From Kibdelosporangium aridum (GTDB lineage: Bacteria > Actinomycetota > Actinomycetes > Mycobacteriales > Pseudonocardiaceae): a DNA stretch of 64,000 bases. This document shows positions 18,070-27,141 of this stretch, piece by piece. Under the pieces are notes generated by a model that did not search any database, was not told where the DNA came from, and saw only the letters and a program-made list of their open reading frames with translations. A program made the position numbers and the translations under genes. Location: assembly GCF_900176515.1 (NCBI RefSeq), contig NZ_FWXV01000014.1:121616-185615 (forward strand), given 5' to 3'. Every line of letters begins with the position of its first letter. Within the stretch, counting starts at the first letter, position 1.

Positions 18070-18477
18070 TCCACCACTGAGTCCGGGGCGTGTCCGGCAC
18101 CGAGCTGAGCGCCACTTGCACTCGTCCGTCCGCACCAGGACCAGTCGCCGACCAGAAGATTACAAGTGCACCGGCCACTGTGGAGTCCCGTCCCTGCTGG
18201 TTCCAGTCTCGGGCTCCGCAAGCACGGCCTTGCGCCTCGTAGGACGTGATCGCCGGTGGATCAAGCAGGCGCTGAAGAGCCAGGTTGTCCAGGTCCTTGC
18301 CTTGTCGTGGCGTGACTACGGCAAAAGACCTTCAGCGGTACGTGCATCGGCGCGAGGACGGGCAGGCGGGCCACGATCTCCTCCATCGCCGCGTGGATCT
18401 CCGCTGGCTGATCGCCCTCAGCGGATGTGCTTGTCGCGGCACGCTCGCCATGAGTATTCAGGGTTAGGCAGGACGGT
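18070..18477. other. Degenerate intergenic region
   Basis: Some 400 bp between convergent genes. On the minus strand, around 18330-18420, a short coding-like stretch reads GDQPAEIHAAMEEIVARL then PVLAPMHVPLK before losing frame; it looks like the end of a decayed gene of unknown type. No transcription signal was identified. Confidence 0.35.
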
Positions 18478-21400
18478 TTATGTGAGGCCTGGTTCGTGCA
18501 GGTAGATGCGGCGTTCGTCGGCGTTGAGGGGGCGGGTGACGCGTGCGTCCGCGATGGCTCGGACCTGGTTGATCGGGCCGCAGGCTTCGCAGCGGGTCAG
18601 TCGGATGGTGCCGTCGCCGTGGGCGGTGACGAGAGTTTCGTCGGGACCGAACCTGGCCTCTTCGACGAAGGCGCCGTGGCCGCGGAGTGCGAGGAGTTCT
18701 TCTCCGGTGGTGGTGTCCCATATCCGTTCGCTGCTGTCATGTCCGGCGCTGACGAGCTGTTGGCCGTCGGCACGGAATGCCACGCTCCAGACCGGTCCTC
18801 GGTGTCCGCGGAAGATTCGGGGCTGCTCTTTTCTGTTGGTGTGCCAGATCCGGATGTTGCCGTCGCCGCCGCCGGTGGCGATCGTCCGGCCGTCAGGCGA
18901 AAAGGTGGCGGTCCAGACCAGGCCGGGGCTCCCTGTCAGCACAAGGGGGTCTCCGTGGCCGTTGGCGTTCCAGATTCGCACGGTGGTGTCTTGGCTTGTG
19001 CTGGCGATTTGTGTGCTGTCAGGGCTGAACGCGATGCCTCTGATGGACGCTTCGTGCCCTTCGAGTTCGATGGGAGCGCCCATACCGTGGATGTCCCAGA
19101 TCCGCACGGTCTCGTCGGCGCCGCCGCTGGCCACGCGTCGCCCGTCAGGGCTGAACGCCACGCTCCAGACAGTCTTCGTGTTGCCGTGCAGAACGGCGAT
19201 GGGGGCGCCGGTGTTGGTGTCCCAGACACGTACGGTTCGATCGCGTGAGGCACTTGCCACTCGGCTGCCGTCCGCGGTCAATGTCACCGAGAGAACCTCG
19301 TTGCCATGGCCGGTCAGCACCAACGGGTCCTGTCGCATCTTTCCCCGCCATACGCGGACTGTGTGGTCGGCGCCGCCGCTGGCGATGGTGTTTCCATCGG
19401 CGCTGACTGCCACGCTCCACGCGGCTCCGCTGTGACCGTCGAGCACCTGAGGGTTGCCGGGGTAGGTTGGATCCCAGAGCCGGAGCGTGCCGTCACCGCT
19501 GCCGCTGAGCAGCCGCCGGCCGTCCGGGCTGAACGCGACGCTCCACACTGGTCCGTGATGACCGTGGAGCAGCATGGGGTCTTCTCCGTCGCCCTTGGTT
19601 GTGTTCCACACTCGGATGGTGTCGCTTCCGCTGTGGCCGCTGGCGATCCTTCTTCCGTCAGGGCTGAAGGCCACGGTCTCGACGGTTCCATCGTCGGCGC
19701 GTAGGACCAGCGGTGGTTCGCTTCCAGTCGTGGGCCAGATCCGGACTGTCTGGTCGGCGCTCGCGCTGGCCAGCAGGCGCCCGTCGGGGCTGTAGGCAAC
19801 GTTCCAGACGGTGTTCTCGTGGCCACTCAACACCGCAGGTGGGGCGGTCGTGGCCAGATTCCAGACCTTGACCGGCGCGTCGCCGGCAGCGGCGAGATGA
19901 ACGCCGTCCGGGCTGAAAGCCACCGCCCGAGCAGGCCCTCCATCAAGAGACAGGACACGGACAGGTTGCGGGCTGCCGTTCGTCCGATCCCAGACCCGGA
20001 CGGTGCCGTCGTCGCCGGCGCCGGCAACCAGCCTTCCGTCAGGGCTGAACGCGACGGCGGACACCTCTCCGCCATGGCCGCGCAGCACGATTGGTGACAT
20101 GTCGGTGGTCAGATCCCACACGGTCACGACACCGTCGACCCCGGAGGCGACGAGATAGCGGCTGTCCGCGCTGAACACCGGGATTCTGACGTAGCCCGTG
20201 TGATCACGCAGCACGCGAGGTTCCCCGGCGAACTCGTCCGAGCCACGCATCGTCCAGACCCGGACCGTGCCGTCAGCGCCGCTACTGGCCACTCGCCGGC
20301 CATCCGGGCTGTAAGCGACCCCGAATACCTGTTGTTGTCCCGAGACGACTCTCGCTCGCATCCGGGAGTCGATCACGGCCTGCCGGAGTACAGCGGCGGC
20401 CTCAGCGGTCGGTTTGGTGTCATAGGCTGCCCTGGCCAGCAGCAGGGCGAGTTCTTGGTCGACCTGCAGCTGGTCGCGTGCGTTGGCCACCAACTGGTGC
20501 GACAGGGCACGTTCACGCTCGTCGTTGGCTCGATTCGCCTCCCGGAACGCGAGAACCGTGATCAGGCTCATGACTGTCACCCCGACGGCCATGCTGATCA
20601 GGGCCAGCCGCGTGCGTCGCTGACGTGACCGCGTCTCTAGGGCTTGCCGTTCTCGGCTGGCCGTCAGGAACTCGTTCTCGAGGGAGTTGAGCCGGTCGAT
20701 GGCCTGTCCGTCCCATGCTGCCAGCCGCGCACCCCGGTACAACGTGTCGGGATCGCGGCGGTGTGCGGACCAGATCCTGCTGTCCTCGGTGAGTTGCCGA
20801 TGTCGGCGCAGCACTTCCCGGTCCTCGGCCAACCAGTGGCGAAGGCGCGGCCAGGCCTCGATCAACGTCTCGTGCGCGATCTCGACCGTGGACCGGCCCA
20901 GCACGACCAGCCGAGCATCAGCGAGCCCACGCAGAATCTCGTCGCTGCTCGGGAAGTCCAGCTCAGCTCGATCCACGCGTCGCCGAGTGTCCTTCACTCC
21001 TTCTTCGCCCAACGTGACCAAGCGCACCATGATCTCGCGAACGGAGTTCTGCTGCTCGACCGTGAGCGCCTGGTACCAGGCCTCCGCTGTCTGCGAGATG
21101 GCCCCGGAGACACCACCTGCCGCCTCGTAACCGGCAGCAGTGAGAACAGTGCCGCGTCGCTGCCGCCACGTCTCGAGCAAAGCATGTGACACCAGGGGCA
21201 ACGCACCCGGTTGCCCGGCCGCCTCGGCCATGATCTTGGTGACCAGTGCCCGTTCCACACTCAAGCCGACCCGGCGTGCCGGTTCGGTGATGACCTCCCG
21301 CAGCTCGTCCTCGCTCAACGTCTCGACCGGCACGCTGGCGTCGGCCAGCAGCGGCGCCAACCCCCGCAGTTCGATGCAGTACGCGTAGAAGTCGGCACGT

Positions 21401-22194
21401 ACCCCGATCACGACCCGCGTCCTCGCGCCCGGCTCCCGAGCATGTTCCGCGAGCGCGGCAACGAACCGTACCCTTTCCTCCCCGTCCGTACAGAGCGTGA
21501 ACAGTTCCTCGAACTGGTCGACGACCAGCAGAACCTCTCGTCCCGGCGGCACGCGGTCCAACGCAAGCCGCAGATTTTCCATGGGGCGAGAACCTGGCGT
21601 GATCAGAGCCGGGAAGAAGCAAGGTCCCTCCAGCGGATGAATGCCCTTCTCATGGTCGGCGCATTGCGAGCGGTCGCTGCTGAGTGCCGGGATCAGGCCG
21701 GCGCTCAGTATTGACGACTTGCCACTGCCCGAGACGCCGAACAACGCCACGAAACGTTTGTCGCCGCAGCTCGACACCAACTGGGCCACTACCCTCTGAC
21801 GCCCAAAGAAAAGCGAGGAATCCTCGACGCCGTACGCCGCCAGTCCTTGATACGGCGACTTCTCGCTTGATTGACGCTGGTCAGTGGCCGCAGCTTCGCT
21901 CGAACGTGCCTTCTCGGTCGCGGCGTGCCGCCAGCGTCGCTCCCACTCGGCCGTATCGCCATCACAGGCCCGGACGAAGGCCAACGTCACCATCAGGCTT
22001 GGTAACTGCCGACCGCCCGCCGCATTCGCCAACGAAGCCGCGGAGTAACCAGCCCGGACGGCCAACTCCCGGTACCCCGGGTTGCCGGCCCGGCGCCGCA
22101 ACTCACGTAGACCCGCAGCCAACTCCTCCACCGGACCCGCAGCAGGATCCAAAGGCCGTTCAGGGCGCGGCACAATCCCCCCAGAGGTGTGCAT
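18478..22194 (-). CDS. XRE-nSTAND ATPase-WD40 repeat protein
   Basis: This protein of about 1240 residues has four parts. Residues about 20-85 form a helix-turn-helix of the XRE type (YRELAVRAGYSAASLANAAGG). Residues about 115-480 are a STAND NTPase with SPYQGLAAYGVEDSSLFFGR, Walker A FGVSGSGKSSILSAGLIP and Walker B VLLVVDQFEELFTL. A single membrane helix lies near 527-547 (LALISMAVGVTVMSLITVL). From about 610 to the end are some twelve WD40 blades with FSPDGRR-V-AS-G and VRVW signatures. STAND proteins are signal-sensing switches. The first ATG is at 22194; a TTG two codons earlier is less likely. A 173 bp part is duplicated at 24970-25142. Confidence 0.93.
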   Translation of the reverse strand: MHTSGGIVPRPERPLDPAAGPVEELAAGLRELRRRAGNPGYRELAVRAGYSAASLANAAGGRQLPSLMVTLAFVRACDGDTAEWERRWRHAATEKARSSEAAATDQRQSSEKSPYQGLAAYGVEDSSLFFGRQRVVAQLVSSCGDKRFVALFGVSGSGKSSILSAGLIPALSSDRSQCADHEKGIHPLEGPCFFPALITPGSRPMENLRLALDRVPPGREVLLVVDQFEELFTLCTDGEERVRFVAALAEHAREPGARTRVVIGVRADFYAYCIELRGLAPLLADASVPVETLSEDELREVITEPARRVGLSVERALVTKIMAEAAGQPGALPLVSHALLETWRQRRGTVLTAAGYEAAGGVSGAISQTAEAWYQALTVEQQNSVREIMVRLVTLGEEGVKDTRRRVDRAELDFPSSDEILRGLADARLVVLGRSTVEIAHETLIEAWPRLRHWLAEDREVLRRHRQLTEDSRIWSAHRRDPDTLYRGARLAAWDGQAIDRLNSLENEFLTASRERQALETRSRQRRTRLALISMAVGVTVMSLITVLAFREANRANDERERALSHQLVANARDQLQVDQELALLLARAAYDTKPTAEAAAVLRQAVIDSRMRARVVSGQQQVFGVAYSPDGRRVASSGADGTVRVWTMRGSDEFAGEPRVLRDHTGYVRIPVFSADSRYLVASGVDGVVTVWDLTTDMSPIVLRGHGGEVSAVAFSPDGRLVAGAGDDGTVRVWDRTNGSPQPVRVLSLDGGPARAVAFSPDGVHLAAAGDAPVKVWNLATTAPPAVLSGHENTVWNVAYSPDGRLLASASADQTVRIWPTTGSEPPLVLRADDGTVETVAFSPDGRRIASGHSGSDTIRVWNTTKGDGEDPMLLHGHHGPVWSVAFSPDGRRLLSGSGDGTLRLWDPTYPGNPQVLDGHSGAAWSVAVSADGNTIASGGADHTVRVWRGKMRQDPLVLTGHGNEVLSVTLTADGSRVASASRDRTVRVWDTNTGAPIAVLHGNTKTVWSVAFSPDGRRVASGGADETVRIWDIHGMGAPIELEGHEASIRGIAFSPDSTQIASTSQDTTVRIWNANGHGDPLVLTGSPGLVWTATFSPDGRTIATGGGDGNIRIWHTNRKEQPRIFRGHRGPVWSVAFRADGQQLVSAGHDSSERIWDTTTGEELLALRGHGAFVEEARFGPDETLVTAHGDGTIRLTRCEACGPINQVRAIADARVTRPLNADERRIYLHEPGLT

Positions 22195-22488
22195 AGCCAA
22201 CCAACGTCAATAAATCGTTGACGATCACGCGTGCGTTACTCAACTCGTAAGCACCCTCCACCAGGCTCGTACCTCCGGTGAGCACTGTGCAGACCGCGCA
22301 CGATCCAAGCCAGGACGGCAAAACGGTTCCCTGGCCGCAAATCGGCCGACGCTGATCGACTCCATGGTGACTGCTTCCCCACTGCCGCAACCGATGCACA
22401 GGCATGCAGTCATCAGCTATCAGGCGTCAGTAAAACTAACTGATGATCACGGTCCTTGTCCATGTGCTGGCGAACCTTTGCCTCCATG

Positions 22489-22640
22489 TTCAGTGCTGGC
22501 GGGTCGGGCGTCGACTTCGTCCTCAGAACGAAGGACTACTTCAGCGAGGACATCGAGTCGCGCTTCGACATCGTCAGCCGGGACCCACGCGGTGTCGCCC
22601 GTAGTGAGCCGGTGATGTGTTCGCGGGAACTGCGGGAGAA
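22489..22640 (+). pseudogene. Fragment of a TAP-type alpha/beta hydrolase
   Basis: A short plus-strand frame reads GGSGVDFVL, then DYFSEDIESRFDIVSRDPRG, then VARSEPVMCSREL. This is the region around the oxyanion glycine loop of tripeptidyl-aminopeptidase-like hydrolases (GGPGGSG ... RFDVVGFDPRGVGRSEPV). The nucleophile region and both ends are absent. The remaining 22201-22735 holds no other gene. Confidence 0.55.
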
Positions 22641-22735
22641 CGGTCCGACGACCTACTGCACGGCAAAGACGTGGACAAGCTCTGGCGCCGAGCGCTGCAA
22701 AGGGGGCGGGCCTTGAAGACAAGTGACGCCGCAAG

Positions 22736-23644
22736 TCATCCCGGTATATGCGTGCGGAAATGGTCGGCGATCCGGGTGAGTGATTCTCTCGCCTGGGGCA
22801 GGAACGAGCCGAAGTGCTGCCAGATGTGCGGTGCGCCATCCGTCACGACGATGCGCACGTCGACTCCGGCTGAGCGAGCGTGTTGATAGAGCCGGCGGGA
22901 GTCATCAAGCAGAACTTCCTCCGAGCCGACCTCGATCAGCAGTGGCGGCAACCCGGACAGGTCTGCGAACAACGGTGAGGCCAGCGGTGTGGTGGGATCG
23001 TGTTCGCCGAGGTACCGCCGGGCGAACTCCGCGAGCGCCTCCTTCGAGACGAACGGGTCGCGAGCCGAACGTTCCTTTAAGGACGATCCGGAAAGACTCA
23101 TGTCGGTCCACGGCGATACCGTCACCGCAGCCGCAGGCAGCGCGACGTCCAACTCTCGCAGCCGCACCAAAAGTGCCAACGTCAGACCACCGCCGGCGGA
23201 GTCACCACCTACACCGATGCGATGAGCGGAGACTCCTGTGGCAAGCAACTTCCGGTACGCATCGACGACAGCGTCGACGGCAGCGGGAAAAGGGTGTTCA
23301 GGGGCCAGTGGGTAGTCCAGCAGATGCACGACCGCGTGCGCGCCGGTGGCGAGCCGGCTGGCGATCTCCCGGTGGTTGTGCGCGGCTCCTTCGCCGTATC
23401 CACCTCCGTGGAAGTACAGGACCACCCGGTTTGGCTGACTGGCGGGCGTAGTCACGGTCAGCCCATCGAATCCTTGTGCTGGAGCAACGTCGGTGCCCTC
23501 AGGGACTGGGAACTGCTCGCTCCAGCGACGGTATGCGTCACGGTGCCGTACGTATTCAGGGCGGCCGTCCAGTGGTGGCATGAAATCGCCCATCAAGGTC
23601 AGCAACTTATGGGCTTTGCGCAGGTCGGGAGTCAACTCCGGCAT
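22736..23644 (-). CDS. Alpha/beta hydrolase, hormone-sensitive lipase family
   Basis: The protein (about 302 residues) has the HSL-family HGGGYGEGAAH oxyanion motif, VHLLDYPLAPEHPFPAAV, the nucleophile elbow GVGGDSAGGGLTLALL and a C-terminal DGAPHIWQHF histidine region; the catalytic Asp is likely in LLIEVGSEEVLLDD. It should hydrolyse small esters in the cytoplasm. GAGGAG precedes the start by about 10 nt (ATG 23644, or GTG 23647). Just upstream on the same strand is the 3' end of a lost oxidoreductase gene, so it was probably the second gene of an operon. Confidence 0.9.
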   Translation of the reverse strand: MPELTPDLRKAHKLLTLMGDFMPPLDGRPEYVRHRDAYRRWSEQFPVPEGTDVAPAQGFDGLTVTTPASQPNRVVLYFHGGGYGEGAAHNHREIASRLATGAHAVVHLLDYPLAPEHPFPAAVDAVVDAYRKLLATGVSAHRIGVGGDSAGGGLTLALLVRLRELDVALPAAAVTVSPWTDMSLSGSSLKERSARDPFVSKEALAEFARRYLGEHDPTTPLASPLFADLSGLPPLLIEVGSEEVLLDDSRRLYQHARSAGVDVRIVVTDGAPHIWQHFGSFLPQARESLTRIADHFRTHIPG

Positions 23645-23665
23645 CACACGAAACTCCTCACGGCA

Positions 23666-23801
23666 TCACGACAACAGGCTTGATGAGTTCCCGACTTCTA
23701 TGTCGGCGGCGGCACGTTCTGCGTCCGCGAGCGGGTATGTCTGCACCACCTCACCGACCGGCGTTCGTCCATTTGCCACCAAAGCGGCCAACAGTGGACC
23801 A
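23666..23801 (-). pseudogene. C-terminal remnant of a zinc-type alcohol dehydrogenase/quinone oxidoreductase
   Basis: The last 44 codons of a minus-strand gene survive: PLLAALVANGRTPVG, then VVQTYPLADAERAAADIEVG and a stop. This matches the C-terminus of NADPH:quinone oxidoreductases. The upstream 750 bp that should encode the catalytic part is gone. The stop lies 22 bp before the hydrolase start. Confidence 0.5.
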
Positions 23802-24427
23802 GCACGTCACCAGGCCACAGAATCGGCTACGTTGAAGGGAACCGGCAAGACATAGTCACTAGAACTTACTACTAGACAGTATGCCTTACCACTCGAACGC
23901 ACAATCCGGATCGATGACTGAACAGGCCAAGGCGGCGACCAGAGCCATCCTCCAACCCGGGTTGCAAACCAAGTTCAGCCATACGCTTGACAGTCATGAC
24001 CAGTGACTATCTCCCACGCTGGTTCCGGATGCGTAGTGGGTCCACTGTGGCCACGCTCGACCATCGCAGCGAAGATGTCGACTATCGGGCCGCTCGCACT
24101 GAGACTGAGCTACCGAGATGAAGCGGCGCCATGGTCAAGTGCGTGGGTAAGCCACGATCAAGGATGCCAGGCCCGACGAGGTCAAGAACGAGCGGCTAGA
24201 AGCTTCCGGAGAAGCCGCACGCCAAGACGACGATCAACAGGCACGCCACAAGCAGAAGAAGCAGCGTCGCGCTGGCTGGTGCCTGTGATGATTCTCGGCG
24301 TGACCGGAGCTGCCCTGCGATAGGTACCGGGTTCCCGGAGGCGCCCGCCGGTCAATAGCGCAGCCACTACGGAACTGACGCCGTCGACGTTAAACAGAAG
24401 GGGCAAGTGCGCGCTTCTGGTGCCACG
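23802..24427. other. Decayed region, no intact gene
   Basis: About 620 bp with several stops in all frames. A minus-strand stretch at about 24320-24406 (LFNVDGVSSVVAALLTGGRL) has transporter-like composition and may belong with the MFS remnant next to it. Confidence 0.35.
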
Positions 24428-24611
24428 CCCGAGCGCCGCCCGCGCCCAGGCCTAGGTTCACCAGAGCGGCCCGATATGCGAATGCACGGTCGACGGGTTG
24501 GTTTTGCTGCGTCGGGGCCAGCAAAGGCGGCACCGCGGCAGACATGAACGTCGCCCGGATTCCATACAGAGCTGCGGACAGCAGTTCGGGACCATGCGCG
24601 AGCAACAGCAT
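24428..24611 (-). pseudogene. MFS transporter fragment
   Basis: A minus-strand stretch reads LLLAHGPELLSAALYGIRA then TFMSAAVPPLLAP and RAALVNLGLGAGG. This resembles the region around helices 3-5 of major facilitator exporters (a YALVNLG-type helix). It has neither start nor end and is joined to unrelated sequence. The family is inferred from pattern only. Confidence 0.4.
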
Positions 24612-24705
24612 TCCCGTGCCGCGTGACGCGAGTCCCGGGCATACCGTCCTGACAAGACTGCTGATCAGAGGGCGAGCTTGCCCCTGGGGCAAGGTCCAGC
24701 ATCCC

Positions 24706-24969
24706 CGCGCATTTACCGCCGACGCCCTGACCGAAAGTGTCGCCTGGCTTCTTGTCTTTGTTGAAGCGGTAGACCGGCCAACCACCGACCGTCAGCTGCA
24801 GCGAACCGTCATCGCGACGGACCGTTCCGACATCCTGCTTCTGATCCTGGCGATGAAGACCTTGGTGCCGCGCTCGACCGTCACCGGCGGCCAGGTCGCG
24901 GCGCACTCGCCGTTGCACACCGATTTCGACGGGTTCGCGTCATCGTCGTCGAACCGGTACAGCGTCAGG
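24706..24969 (-). pseudogene. Remnant of a COG4315-type secreted repeat lipoprotein
   Basis: Two frames together give LTLYRFDDDDANPSKSVCNG, then ECAATWPPVTV, then QDVGTVRRDDGSLQLTVGGW followed by PVYRFNKDKKPGDTFGQGV. These are the Y-x-[FWY]-x-x-D repeats of a common actinobacterial lipoprotein. The N-terminus is replaced by a copied piece of the WD40 gene, and a frameshift lies near 24850. Confidence 0.65.
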
Positions 24970-25142
24970 CCGATCCCAGACCCGGACGATGCCGTCGTCG
25001 CCGGCACCGGCAACCAGCCTTCCGTCAGGGCTGAACGCGACGGCGGACACCTCTCCGCCATGGCCGCGCAGCACGATTGGTGACATGTCGGTGGTCAGAT
25101 CCCACACGGTCACGACACCGTCGACCCGGCAGGCGGCGAGAT
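24970..25142 (-). repeat. 173 bp copy of the WD40 repeat gene
   Basis: This stretch is nearly identical to 19984-20156 inside the nSTAND-WD40 gene, in the same orientation and about 5 kb away. Only a handful of differences are seen (for example TGCCGTCG versus GTGCCGTCG contexts and a changed end near GGCAGGCGG). It is fused directly to the lipoprotein remnant. The identity indicates a recent copy event. Confidence 0.9.
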
Positions 25143-25306
25143 CGCGCAATCGGCTCTCGCGTGGAGTTGTTTACGCAGAACATCCCCTACTAGACAACTC
25201 GGCGCCCTGTTGTGATGGCGCAGGTGATCGGTGTGAGCCGGGTTCTCAGCGATCTTCGGGTTGCTGATACTCGGTTCCGCCTTCCGAACCTTGAGGGAGG
25301 AACAAC

Positions 25307-25777
25307 ATGCGCAGACTCATGCAGACTCTTATGGCCTTGGCGGTACCTGCGATGCTGATCACAGGAGCCTCGCCCGCTACGGCAACGGCGGCGCCGGCCG
25401 CGGAGGTTCACTGCACCAGCTTCTCCAACGTGAACGTGTCCTGGGCAGGCCCGCAGTACTTCATGCACGTACCGTCCACGAGCTGGGATTCTTACAACTA
25501 CGACTGTGTTCTGGCACGAGGCGACCGCAACGTGGCCGTGAAGGCCCTGCAGGAGAGCCTGAACGCCTGCTACGGGCAGGGTATCGCAACCGATTCCGAC
25601 TTCGGCACTGCAACTGAGCGGGCCGTGAGAAACGCCCAGAACGAAATCATCAGAACCTTCGGCAACGTACTGGTCGCCGACGGCCGATTCGGCCCCATCA
25701 CCAGTTCATGGTTCAAATTCCAAATTTACGACCACTGGAACGGTGGAACCCCCACGGGTAACTGCGCCCATCGCTAG
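25307..25777 (+). CDS. Secreted peptidoglycan-binding domain protein
   Basis: The 156-residue protein has a signal peptide (residues about 1-29, LMQTLMALAVPAMLITGA then SPATATAAPA). The mature part ends in a peptidoglycan-binding type 1 fold: GDRNVAVKALQESLNACYG, ATDSDFGTATERAVRNAQNE and VADGRFGPITSSWFKFQIY. It has three or four cysteines. GGGAGGAACAAC precedes the ATG. It probably binds the cell wall and carries no enzyme domain. Confidence 0.88.
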   Translation: MRRLMQTLMALAVPAMLITGASPATATAAPAAEVHCTSFSNVNVSWAGPQYFMHVPSTSWDSYNYDCVLARGDRNVAVKALQESLNACYGQGIATDSDFGTATERAVRNAQNEIIRTFGNVLVADGRFGPITSSWFKFQIYDHWNGGTPTGNCAHR

Positions 25778-25859
25778 ATATTTCAGCCCTGCCCTGCAAC
25801 GGGTTTGGCGGTCTCCGTACACAGGAGAAGGAGGGGTGGAACATGCGAACGGGGAAATC

Positions 25860-26492
25860 ATGTACAACCTCAGGGCTGTCGGCGTGGTCGTAGCCGCGCT
25901 GGCCGCCGTTCTGCTGGCGGGGCAACCAGCCTCCGCCGCACCGGCCCACGGCGTCGCGACGAGTCCGTCCGTGACCACCACGCTGAAGGCCGAAGGCGAC
26001 GCCGGAGCACGGACCGCGATGGCCGAAAGATCACGCACAGTGACCGCCCCCAATGGGGGTGGGTCACCGCGCCGCTCTGGGTCAACAGCGGCGCGATCCC
26101 CACATCGCCACGCTCAACATCCCCTGGACGGCGGCGTACAACCCAGACATTGACTGGGATCCGGTCAAGTCATTCGTCATCGTCCGGAACCTCGACGCCG
26201 CAGTCGACCCGGAGATTCTCCGCGACAACAGGTGGCACGGGGCCGAACACGACATCTGGAGTGTCGGCTGGCCGGCCGGGAACTATCGAGCTGAGCTCCA
26301 CAGTCCGCACTCGTGCCAGGAGCCACGCTCTACTTCGACAACTGGCGATGGGGTGAGACCGCCGTCCGGGACGCACGCGTCCCGGACGGCGGTATGACGG
26401 ACACCGCTCGCGAACGGGGGCTATGGAGGATCGGAACGACCCCCAAGGTCGCCGAGCTCGTACCCATCAAGTCGTGTCGGCCACCGCGTTGA
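25860..26492 (+). pseudogene. Small secreted protein broken by frameshifts
   Basis: A signal peptide (LRAVGVVVAALAAVLLAGQP, ASA-A) opens the reading frame at 25860. The mature sequence then passes through three frames: GGWVTAPLWVNSG near 26050, then IATLNIPWTAAYNPDIDWD and HDIWSVGWPAGNYRAELHSP, then ATLYFDNWRWGETAVRDARV and a stop at 26492. Joined, these give a plausible exported protein of about 205 residues. No family is recognised. At least three single-base changes are needed, so decay rather than a sequencing error is likely. Confidence 0.6.
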
Positions 26493-27141
26493 GGTCCGCC
26501 GCTGCTGGATAGTGAGTTTGCCCGCGCGCCGACGGTTCAACAGCGTTGCTCGCGGCGGCACGATTTCCGGTGTCTCGAATGACTCAATCCAGACGTTGGA
26601 TGCCGGCAGCGATCTACGCGGCCTCAGTGCGTCCGCGCCGAGGCCATGTCGCTAGAAGACGAATCTGGATTGCGGTACACCGCGTTGCGCTGTGGCGCAG
26701 GCGTGATCATGACCTGGTCTCCGCGACATCGTTGAGTGTGAGTTCGAGACGTTGCTGGCGTTGTTCAACCTGTCCTCTCTGCCATCGTCCCCACCTGCAT
26801 CGGCTCCCAAAACCCCTGCTCAAGAACGAACGCGCCAGCCTCCTTGAAGGCACGTGGGGCCTATTTCATCCTCAGCACCACAACCGACGCCAGGCCCCGG
26901 ATCGGCGGAGAAGTCATGACCATTTCAGAGAACGCTCCGACTGAGGCGCATCTCGCAGGTCAAGGTCATGGTGCCGGTCGCCGAGCGGAACGATAAAGGA
27001 CACTGAGCCACAGCGGCTCCGTCACACCAGGCCCGAGCCAGCTTCAACATTGCCGCTCGTGGTGGCATCGAACCGCCGACGAGCCCCACGCAAGGCCTTT
27101 AACGAGCGTCCACTGTGGCTTGTAGTGATCTTTAGAAGGGC
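26493..27141. other. No gene recognised; probable left junction of the mobile element
   Basis: About 650 bp precede the integrase 3' end. Frames show weak coding bias and no known motif. If the integrative element ends just beyond the integrase, its attachment site should be here; no repeated core was found by eye. Confidence 0.35.
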
